This document shows positions 24,059 through 31,174 of a stretch of 50,119 bases of DNA, in pieces. The notes under the pieces were generated by a model. The model was not told the DNA's origin, searched no databases, and saw only the letters and a program-made list of their open reading frames with translations. The position numbers and the translations under genes were made by a program. Origin of the DNA: Streptomyces sp. HPF1205 (GTDB lineage: Bacteria; Actinomycetota; Actinomycetes; Streptomycetales; Streptomycetaceae); assembly GCF_020400825.1 (NCBI RefSeq), contig NZ_JAINVH010000046.1:1-50119 (forward strand), written 5' to 3'. How positions within the stretch are numbered: position 1 is the first letter of the stretch; every line of letters begins with the position of its first letter.

Positions 24059-24988
24059 CTACGCGGCCGTCTGCGGCGGACACCGCAGGTCGTCGGCCAG
24101 CCGCGTGAGGACCTTGCCCAGGGGCTGGTCGAGGCGGAACGCGGCGAGGGTGTCGCCGCGGGTCGCACCCTGGTTCACGATGGCCACGGGCGTGCCGCGC
24201 TTGGCGGCGTGACGTACGAACCGCAGCCCCGACATCACCGCCAGGGAGGAACCGAGCACCAGCACCGCCGAGGCGGCCTCGACCAACTCGTAGCAGCGCG
24301 CCGCGCGGTGCGCCGGGACGTTCTCGCCGAAGAACACCACATCGGGCTTCAGCGTCCCGCTGCCGCAGCTCTCGCAGTCCACGACGCGGAACCGCGCGAC
24401 GTCCTCGTCCGCCACGACCGCGTCACCGTCGGGATTGGTGCGCGCCGCGAGGGCGCGGAAGCCGGGGTTGGCCCGGTCGAGGCGCTCGTCGAGACGGGCG
24501 CGCGGGCTGCGGGCGCCGCAGTCCAGGCAGACCGTCCTGGCGAGGCTGCCGTGCAGCTCGACCGCGTCGGGCGTGCCCGCGGCGGTGTGCAGGCCGTCCA
24601 CGTTCTGCGTGATGACGGCGGAGACGAATCCGGCCCCGGCCAGCCGCGCCACGGCCCGGTGGCCCTCGTTGGGACGGGCGCCGGTGATCGTCCGCAGGCC
24701 GAGGTGGCTGCGCGCCCAGTAGCGCTGCCGCGCCGCCGCGCTGCCGGTGAACTCCTGGTAGGTCATGGGGGCGCCGCGCCGCCTGCTGCCCGTACTCCCC
24801 CGGTAGTCGGGGATACCGGACTCGGTGGACAGTCCCGCGCCGCTGAGCACCACCACTCCCCGCCCCGAGACCAGCGCGGTGAGCGCCTCCGGCGTGCCTG
24901 CCGGGGCCGACATCCACGGACCCGCGGCCGCGGCGCCCGGAACCCGGCCGGTGGGGGACGCGGGAGCGGCTGCCGGGCGCGAATCCAT
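24059..24988 (-). CDS. Sir2-family NAD-dependent protein deacylase
   Basis: A 309-residue sirtuin. The NAD-binding GAGLSTESGIPDYRG, catalytic-region TQNVDGLH and the active histidine in VELHGSL are intact. A zinc ribbon is formed by CLDC and CESC. The FFGENVP and VLGSSLAV motifs complete the Rossmann core. Sirtuins remove acetyl or other acyl groups from lysines, consuming NAD; in Streptomyces they act on metabolic enzymes such as acetyl-CoA synthetase (known of the family). ATG 24988 follows TACGCT by six bases, so the message may be leaderless; upstream in-frame starts would only add a Pro/Ala-rich stretch. It has no operon partner. Confidence 0.94.
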   Translation of the reverse strand: MDSRPAAAPASPTGRVPGAAAAGPWMSAPAGTPEALTALVSGRGVVVLSGAGLSTESGIPDYRGSTGSRRRGAPMTYQEFTGSAAARQRYWARSHLGLRTITGARPNEGHRAVARLAGAGFVSAVITQNVDGLHTAAGTPDAVELHGSLARTVCLDCGARSPRARLDERLDRANPGFRALAARTNPDGDAVVADEDVARFRVVDCESCGSGTLKPDVVFFGENVPAHRAARCYELVEAASAVLVLGSSLAVMSGLRFVRHAAKRGTPVAIVNQGATRGDTLAAFRLDQPLGKVLTRLADDLRCPPQTAA

Positions 24989-25304
24989 GGCCCCAGCGTA
25001 CGCCCGCCCGACTCCTGCGCCCGGACAGGCCGTCACCGGCGCCCGGCGCGCTGTCATCAGCTCCTTCCGGCTCGGTGACCGCCGCCGGTTCCGACCGCCG
25101 GTGGCCACAAGGTCGTCGGCGCTGTAGCCGTGGTTCCGGCGTTTCTGGCAAGGTGTGCTCGGTGCGGCCGGTAGGAGGGCGCCGGAAGTGACGCCGGTGG
25201 TCCGTCAGCGCTCTTCCGACCGGTGCGGCGCCCATCTGTCCCACACGGACCCGCGCAGGACAGGCGCATTCTCGGCGGCGAACTCCGCCTGGAGGGAGAG
25301 CACG

Positions 25305-25949
25305 GTGACCAGCGGAAAGGCCGCCAAAGCGAATGCGGCGCGAGTCGCTGAGGAGCGGCGACGCAAGATAGCCGAGCAGCGGGCCGCGGAGGCCCGCAGG
25401 GAACGGCGGCGCCGCATCGTGATATGGACCACATCCGTGGTGGCGGTGGCGGCCGTCGGCGGCGGCATCGCGGCGGTGGTGATCGCCAACAAGCCCAAGT
25501 CGGCCCCGGCGATCGCCGGAGTGGTGAGTTACAAGAACCTCACCCGCAACCACGTGACGCACTCGGTCAAGTACGCCCAGACCCCACCGGTCGGGGGTGA
25601 CCACAACCCGACCTGGCTGAACTGCGGGATCTACGACAAGCCGGTCCCGAACGAGAACGCGGTGCACGACCTGGAGCACGGCGCGGTGTGGATCACGTAC
25701 CAGCCGAACCTTCCCGCCGCCCAGGTGGCCGCGCTGAAGAAGACGGTCGGCAGCCAGACGTATCTCGACCTCAGTCCGTATCCGGGCCTGCCCTCGCCCG
25801 TGGTCGTCTCCGCCTGGGGCAAGCAGCTGAAGCTGAAGTCGGCCACCGATCCCCGGCTGGCGAAGTTCATCGCCGCCTACAAGCAGGGCCCGCAGACTCC
25901 CGAGCCCGGCGCCCCGTGCACCGGTGGCACCGGCACCCCGACCGGATGA
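25305..25949 (+). CDS. DUF3105 membrane-anchored protein
   Basis: A 214-residue protein starting at GTG 25305 after an excellent GGAGGGAG ribosome site. A very basic helical N-terminus precedes one membrane segment (~40-65, IVIWTTSVVAVAAVGGG). The exported part carries the DUF3105 signatures VGGDHNPTWLNCGIYDKPV and AVHDLEHGAVWITYQP, with conserved His, Cys and Glu residues that could bind metal. DUF3105 genes are regularly paired with DUF305 genes in actinobacteria. The stop overlaps the next start (ATGA), so the two are translationally coupled. A role in copper or metal handling is inferred from this linkage. Confidence 0.9.
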   Translation: MTSGKAAKANAARVAEERRRKIAEQRAAEARRERRRRIVIWTTSVVAVAAVGGGIAAVVIANKPKSAPAIAGVVSYKNLTRNHVTHSVKYAQTPPVGGDHNPTWLNCGIYDKPVPNENAVHDLEHGAVWITYQPNLPAAQVAALKKTVGSQTYLDLSPYPGLPSPVVVSAWGKQLKLKSATDPRLAKFIAAYKQGPQTPEPGAPCTGGTGTPTG

Positions 25950-26707
25950 ACCGCCTCTCGGCGCCGTCCGCGCGTGACACGCGGCAGCCTCCCGCCGGCA
26001 CCACGCCGTCCGGTGCACTCCGGTCCGCCGGATGGCACCGGGAGGCGCGGTGGCTGGTGGTGGCCGCCGCGGTGGTGCTCGCGCTGTTCACCGCGGGTCT
26101 CGTCGGCCGCGGCACGGGGGCGGCCCCCGCGCCGGCCGACGACTCCGTGGCGGCCGGCTTCGCCCGCGACATGATCGACCACCACGCGCAGGCCGTGCAG
26201 ATGGCGAGCATCGTCCACGACCGCACCCATGACGCGGACATCCGCACTCTCACCACCGACGTCGCCCTGACCCAGACCAGTCAGATGGGCCAGATGCGGG
26301 GCTGGCTGGACACCTGGCATCTGCGGCTGGGACGAACCGGGCAGCCGATGGCCTGGATGACCTCGGACGGCGACGGTATGGACATGGGCCGCGGCGGGGA
26401 CGGGAAGTCCGGCGCGGCCGGGATGGATCCGTCCCTGATGCGGCTGCGACCCGACGGGCTGATGCCCGGCATGGCGACGGCCGCGCAGATCAACCAGTTG
26501 CGCACCCTGCCCCCGGAGCGGGCCGACATCGTCTTCCTCCAGCTCATGATCCGCCACCACACCGCGGGCGTCGCCATGGCCCGCATGGCCCTCGACCTCA
26601 CCGACAACGCACAGGTGAAGGCGCTGGCCCAGTCGGTCGTCGAAAGCCAGGAGGCCGAGATCACCCAGATGACGCAGATGCTGCACCAGCGCGGAGCCAC
26701 GCCGTGA
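25946..26707 (+). CDS. DUF305 (CopM-like) exported protein
   Basis: A 253-residue protein with a single N-terminal membrane segment (~35-55) and two DUF305 half-repeats: FARDMIDHHAQAVQMASIV and LQLMIRHHTAGVAMARMAL, each with the His-His and Met pattern, plus a Met/Gly/Asp-rich central loop (DGDGMDMGRGGD). DUF305 proteins include cyanobacterial CopM, a periplasmic copper-binding protein, so copper binding outside the membrane is the likely role. Start and stop overlap both neighbours (ATGA before, GTGA after). It is the middle gene of a three-gene operon. Confidence 0.92.
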   Translation: MNRLSAPSARDTRQPPAGTTPSGALRSAGWHREARWLVVAAAVVLALFTAGLVGRGTGAAPAPADDSVAAGFARDMIDHHAQAVQMASIVHDRTHDADIRTLTTDVALTQTSQMGQMRGWLDTWHLRLGRTGQPMAWMTSDGDGMDMGRGGDGKSGAAGMDPSLMRLRPDGLMPGMATAAQINQLRTLPPERADIVFLQLMIRHHTAGVAMARMALDLTDNAQVKALAQSVVESQEAEITQMTQMLHQRGATP

Positions 26708-27129
26708 CCGCGACCGCCCCCGTTTCCCCGCCCCCCGCGCTCGGCCGCGCCGTCGAGCGGCGCCTCTTGTTGGCCGTGCTGCTGCTCGGCTCGGGCGCCG
26801 CGCACCTGCCGGTGCTGCAGGAGCACCTGCGCGAGGCCAGGTGGATGGGTTCGCTCTTCGCCGGCTTCGCCCTCGCCTGCGCCGCCCTGGCCGCCGCCTT
26901 GGCCCTGTCCGGCGCCCGTATCCTGCGGATCGCCGCCGGCGCGCTGTGCACGGCGGCGGTACTCACCTACGCTGCCACGCGGCTGGTGGCCTTTCCGCAA
27001 CTGGGCGACGACGTCGGCAACTGGGCCGAGCCCTGGGGCGTCGTCTCCATCGCCCTGGAGGCACTCGCCGCGGCAACGGCCTTCGGCCTGACGTACCGCG
27101 GTCCCGGCGCGGCGAGCGGGAACGGATAG
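26704..27129 (+). CDS. Small four-helix membrane protein
   Basis: A 141-residue protein with about four membrane helices: LLLAVLLLGSGAAHL, a second around FAGFALACAALAAAL, a third at IAAGALCTAAVLTYAA and a fourth at VVSIALEALAAATAF. GTG 26704 overlaps the DUF305 stop (GTGA), so it is translationally coupled. Similar small membrane proteins accompany DUF305 genes in Streptomyces, and a conserved HLPVLQEHLREA loop with histidines faces outside or inside between the first two helices. Its function is unknown; a copper-related membrane partner is plausible. It is convergent with the amidohydrolase, ending 4 bp from it. Confidence 0.85.
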   Translation: MTATAPVSPPPALGRAVERRLLLAVLLLGSGAAHLPVLQEHLREARWMGSLFAGFALACAALAAALALSGARILRIAAGALCTAAVLTYAATRLVAFPQLGDDVGNWAEPWGVVSIALEALAAATAFGLTYRGPGAASGNG

Positions 27130-27133
27130 CCGC

Positions 27134-28378
27134 TCACGCCCGCCCGTCGGCGCCCGCCGCGTCCCCGGGGCGGGAGCCGGGGCCGTCGCCCGCGGCCGAC
27201 AGGGCTGCCAGCCGTTCGGTGAGCAGGCCGGCCATGGCGCGTACGCCGTGGCCGATCGCCCGCTCGTCGGCGGCGAAGTCGGGGGTGTGCGGCGCGCCGT
27301 TCATCCCCGACTCCGCGTCCGCGACGCCGAGGTAGAACTGCGCGCCCGGCGCCTGGCCCAGGAACAGTGCGAAGTCCTCGCAGTTGAAGGGCCACGACGC
27401 CCGGGCCCACACGACGGAGTCCGGCCCCAGCGCGCCGCTGAGGTACCGGCCGGCCGCCGTGCTGAGCTCAGCTGAGTTCACCATGGCGGGGAACGGATCG
27501 CCCGGGAACTCGGCGTGCCCGCCCGCGGCCGCCACGATCCGCCGGACCCGCTCGCGCAGTTCCGCGTGCCGTTCGTGCGGCCAGACCCGCAGCAGCCCGT
27601 TGGGGACCGCGTGCCCGTCGGGCGTGTGCTCGGTCCACTGGGCGACGCACACGAATTCGCGCATCGACGCGGCGGTCGCGGGTTCCAGCGCCTGGTGGAA
27701 GCGCGCGGTGTAGTCGGCGAGGCTCCGCGGGAAGGCGACGGTGCCGAGCCCGGCGATCTCGGCCGAGACGGCGGCGGCCGCGTCGTCGCCGCCGGGCAGG
27801 ATCATGCGGAAGTGGTCGAGTCCGGGCAGGCCGTACCCCGGGGACACCCCGATGGTGCCGGTGGGGAACGGGCCGCAGTGCAGCGCGTAGAACTCGCGCG
27901 GCGCGAGCCGCTGCACCAGGCCGGTCGCCAGCATCGCACGGGCCCCCTGGAGGTTCTCCTCGGCCGGCTGGAAGACGAACGCCAGGCGGCCGCGTACCGG
28001 CTCGGAGCGCTGGGCCAGCGAGCGGGCGACGCCGACGCCGATCGCGGTGTGCAGGTCGTGCCCGCACAGGTGCGCGGCGCCGGGGACACGCGAGGCGAAG
28101 CCCTCGTCGAAGGCCCGGTCCGAGCGCGGGAAAGGCAGCACGTTCGTCGTCGCGTCGACGGCGTCCATGTCCGCCCGGTACGCCACCGTGGGGCCGTCCG
28201 CGGAGCCGTCGAGCACCGCGAGGACGCCGTGCCCGCCGACTCCGGTCGTCACGTCGAGTCCCGCCGCGCGCAGCTGCTGCGCCACCAGTCCGGCCGTCTC
28301 CCGCTCCTCTCCGGCGAGTTCGGGGCGGCGGTGGATCTCCCGGCGCAGCTCGATCAGTTCCTCGTCAAGGTTCGTCAC
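27134..28378 (-). CDS. M20-family amidohydrolase
   Basis: A 414-residue metallo-amidohydrolase of the M20D type. Metal ligands and motifs: EIHRRPELAGEE at the N-terminus, YRADMDAVD, the HLCGHDLHTAIGVG histidines, QPAEENLQGARAML and the C-terminal NCEDFALFLGQAPGAQFYLG. Members cleave N-acyl amino acids (aminoacylase, hippurate hydrolase, IAA-amino acid hydrolase). The usual second-domain pattern is retained. The start GTG 28378 was chosen because homology begins at LDEELIELRREIH; the long frame upstream is not coding. It lies downstream of the MFS gene on the same strand but 203 bp away, so it probably has its own promoter. Confidence 0.92.
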   Translation of the reverse strand: MTNLDEELIELRREIHRRPELAGEERETAGLVAQQLRAAGLDVTTGVGGHGVLAVLDGSADGPTVAYRADMDAVDATTNVLPFPRSDRAFDEGFASRVPGAAHLCGHDLHTAIGVGVARSLAQRSEPVRGRLAFVFQPAEENLQGARAMLATGLVQRLAPREFYALHCGPFPTGTIGVSPGYGLPGLDHFRMILPGGDDAAAAVSAEIAGLGTVAFPRSLADYTARFHQALEPATAASMREFVCVAQWTEHTPDGHAVPNGLLRVWPHERHAELRERVRRIVAAAGGHAEFPGDPFPAMVNSAELSTAAGRYLSGALGPDSVVWARASWPFNCEDFALFLGQAPGAQFYLGVADAESGMNGAPHTPDFAADERAIGHGVRAMAGLLTERLAALSAAGDGPGSRPGDAAGADGRA

Positions 28379-28581
28379 CGGTAGATAGTGCGCGCGGAGG
28401 TCGGTCCCACGCACCTGGTAATCGGTCCGCGGGAGTTCCGGGTCGTGGAACGCGGGGCCAGGTTCCGGCCGGCGGCGCTGTCGGGAACCGGCCCCACCCG
28501 CGGCTGGGCGAAGCCGGACGGACCGGCCCGCGCCCCGGCGAACGGCTCCCGCTCGCCGGGGTCGGCGGTCGCGGGCCCGGG

Positions 28582-29826
28582 TCACGCGTCCGCCCGCTCC
28601 GGCTCGGCCGCCGGACGCTGCCGCAGTTCCGTGAACCAGTAGGCGAGGGCGGTCAGCGGGAGGATCGCGCCCAAGGCGGTGAGCCCGGTCCAGCCCGTGG
28701 AGTCGTAGGCGAGGGAGCCGAGCTGGGAGCCGGCCGCGCCGCCGACGAAGAACGTGGCGATGAACGCGCTGTTGAGGCGGGCGCGGGCGGCGGGGTCGAG
28801 TTGGTAGACGGTGTGCTGGCCGAGGATGAGGGTGGTCTGCACGGCCATGTCGACGAGGATCGCGGCCACGGCGAGCAGCACGATGTCGTGCCGGCCGAGG
28901 CCCGCGAGCGCGAAGGCCAGCGCGGCGAGGACGAAGGCCGCTCCCGTCATCGGGCGGGACAGGCCCCGGTCGGCCCAGTGGCCCGCGAACGGGGCGATGG
29001 CGGCGCCCGCCGCGCCGACCAGCGCGAAGAGGCCGACCCCGGTCGCCGAGTAGTGGAAGTGGGGGCCGGTCAGCACGAAGGAGATCGTGGTCCAGAAGGC
29101 GCTGAACGCGCCGAACATGGCCGCCTGGTACAGGCCGCGGCGCACCAGCGCCGGGTGCGTGCGCATCAGCCGGGCGGTGGAGCGCAGGACGTGGTGGTAC
29201 GGGATGGTCGTGGTCGGGGCGTGCCGCGGCAGGGCCAGCCGAAGGGCCACGGCGAGCACCGCCATGAGGCCGGCCGAGCCGAGGTAGACGACGCGCCAGC
29301 CCACCAGGTCGGACACCAGGCTGCTGAGCGTGCGCGAGAGCAGGATTCCGGTGAGCAGGCCGCTCATCACCCGGCCGACGACGCGGCCGCGGGCGTGGTC
29401 GGGGGCGAGGCTCGCGGCGAAGGGCACGAGGATCTGGGCGACCACGGAGGTGGCCCCGCTGATCAGTGAGGCGATCAGGAGCATGGGGAAGCCGGTGGCC
29501 AGGCCCGCGGCGGCCATGGCGAGGGTCGTGACCGTCAGAAGGGCGGTGACGAGGTTGCGCTTCTCCAGCCGGTCGCCGAGCGGGACCAGGAAGACCATGC
29601 CGATCACGTAGCCGACCTGGGTGAGCGTGATCAGCAGTCCCGTCGTGGCCGTCGTGGTGTGGAAGGTGTGACTCAGCGTGGCGAGCAGGGGCTGGGCGTA
29701 GTACAGGTTCGCGACCGTCATGCCGGACGCGACAGCCAGGAGTGCGACCAGCCGGCCCGGAACGCCCTGCGGCGTGGCCGCGGCAGTGGGCGGCTGCGGG
29801 GTCCGGGTCCTTGGGATTGCGGACAT
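28582..29826 (-). CDS. MFS transporter
   Basis: A 414-residue transporter with twelve predicted membrane helices. The MFS loop-2 signature is VFLVPLGDRLEKRNLV, and the N-terminal VASGMTVANLYYAQPLL resembles the YgaY/YdhP-type drug-efflux subfamily. A mid-protein cytoplasmic loop follows helix 6 (RLALPRHAPTTT). Export of a small molecule or drug by proton antiport is likely. ATG 29826 follows GAAGAAGG. It is divergent from a LysR regulator, the usual arrangement for inducible efflux pumps, and a symmetrical T-N11-A site lies between them. Confidence 0.92.
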   Translation of the reverse strand: MSAIPRTRTPQPPTAAATPQGVPGRLVALLAVASGMTVANLYYAQPLLATLSHTFHTTTATTGLLITLTQVGYVIGMVFLVPLGDRLEKRNLVTALLTVTTLAMAAAGLATGFPMLLIASLISGATSVVAQILVPFAASLAPDHARGRVVGRVMSGLLTGILLSRTLSSLVSDLVGWRVVYLGSAGLMAVLAVALRLALPRHAPTTTIPYHHVLRSTARLMRTHPALVRRGLYQAAMFGAFSAFWTTISFVLTGPHFHYSATGVGLFALVGAAGAAIAPFAGHWADRGLSRPMTGAAFVLAALAFALAGLGRHDIVLLAVAAILVDMAVQTTLILGQHTVYQLDPAARARLNSAFIATFFVGGAAGSQLGSLAYDSTGWTGLTALGAILPLTALAYWFTELRQRPAAEPERADA

Positions 29827-29973
29827 GAGCACCTTCTTCAGCGGTGGGCCGGTGGCCGGCCCGGGTGGAAGCACCGTGTGCGGCCGGCGGCTTCTTCGTC
29901 GCCGGCATGCTTGCTCAAGCGCCGGCGCGGCCGTCCCGCTTCCCCGCTGCGGGCGATGGTTCGCGATGTCAGT

Positions 29974-29990
29974 CATCTCCATCGGAGATG
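29974..29990. promoter_or_regulatory. LysR-type T-N11-A operator
   Basis: CATCTCCATCGGAGATG is a perfect 7-bp inverted repeat around ATC and contains ATC-N9-GAT, the T-N11-A box recognised by LysR regulators. It lies in the 333-bp region between the MFS and LysR genes, which holds no other visible feature. Confidence 0.65.
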
Positions 29991-30159
29991 GGCCGGCGGG
30001 CGCTGCGGGGAGCGGCCGGCGCCGGGCGCGCGTCCCGGCGGCCGGGACGTACCGCCTGCCGGTGCGCGGCGCGCCGCCCGGCCGCGGCGTACGATGCACG
30101 AACGATCGAAGATCGCGCGACCGTGTTGCGACGGGACGCTGTTCGACCGGGAGCGGGCA

Positions 30160-31029
30160 TTGGACCTACGGCAGATGGAGGTCGTCGTCGCGGTGGCGGA
30201 CGCGGGCGGTTTCACCGCGGCGGCACGGCACCTGCACGTGGTCCAGTCGGCGGTGTCCGGCACGGTCCGGGCCCTGGAACGCGAACTGGGCGCGCCCCTG
30301 TTCGACCGCACCACGCACAGGGTGACCCTGACCCCGGCGGGCGAGGCGTTCGTCCCCGCCGCGCGCGCGGCCCTACGCGCGGCCGAGTCGGCGAGGGAAG
30401 CGGTCGACGCCGTACGGGGCGAACTGCGCGGGCGGATCACGGTCGGCACGATGCAGGGCGTCTGGGCCGGACTCCACCGCGCCCTGGCCGCGTTGCGGGC
30501 CGAGCATCCGGGTGTGGTGGTCCACCTGCGGCAGGCCGCCGTGGCCGACATCCGCCAGGCGCTGCGCGAGGGCACGGTGGACCTCGCCGTAGTGGCGTTC
30601 GACCGGCAGCAGCAGCGGGGGCTCACGACCCGGCTGCTGTCCCGCGAGGAGATGGTGCTGGTGGCGTCCTCCCGGCGGGTTCCTCCCGGGACGGCGCCCG
30701 GCGGCGAGGTCGAACTCGCCGACGCCGCCCGGCTGCCCCTGGTGGACTTCACCCCGGGCTGGGCCATCCGCTACGCCGTGGACCGGGCCTTCCGCGCCGC
30801 CGGCGTCGAGCGGAGCACGACGTTCGAGGTGAACGACATCGTCGCGGCGGCCGAACTCGTCCGCTACGACCTGGGGGTCTGCATCATGCCCGAGTCGATC
30901 GCCGATCGCTTCCCCGACCTCCCCCGGTACCGGTTCAGGCGGCACGCTCCGCACTGGCGGGTCATGGTGGTCCGGCCTCCCGGCGAGGCCCCCCAGGCGG
31001 TCGCCGCCCTGCTGCGCCACTTCGCCTGA
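30160..31029 (+). CDS. LysR-family transcriptional regulator
   Basis: A 289-residue LysR regulator. The N-terminal helix-turn-helix is LDLRQMEVVVAVADAGGFTA, with QSAVSGTVRALERELGAPLF as the recognition region. The effector domain begins near residue 90 (GRITVGTMQGV) and includes DLAVVAFDRQQQRG and VDFTPGWAIRYAVD. I chose TTG 30160 because LysR proteins start a few residues before LRQMEVV; GGGAG lies upstream. It is divergent from the MFS exporter and probably activates it, and represses itself, from the T-N11-A palindrome. The inducer is unknown. Confidence 0.93.
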   Translation: MDLRQMEVVVAVADAGGFTAAARHLHVVQSAVSGTVRALERELGAPLFDRTTHRVTLTPAGEAFVPAARAALRAAESAREAVDAVRGELRGRITVGTMQGVWAGLHRALAALRAEHPGVVVHLRQAAVADIRQALREGTVDLAVVAFDRQQQRGLTTRLLSREEMVLVASSRRVPPGTAPGGEVELADAARLPLVDFTPGWAIRYAVDRAFRAAGVERSTTFEVNDIVAAAELVRYDLGVCIMPESIADRFPDLPRYRFRRHAPHWRVMVVRPPGEAPQAVAALLRHFA

Positions 31030-31174
31030 CGACGGCCACGGCACACCGCCGAGACCGGTGACCGCACCTCCCCGACGCCTCGGAGCTGCGAATATGGCAT
31101 GCTTCGTACAGATTCACCGGGCCGCACGCCGCGACAGCGGCGGTCCATGCGGCCAAGGCTCCTGAGGATGGCGC

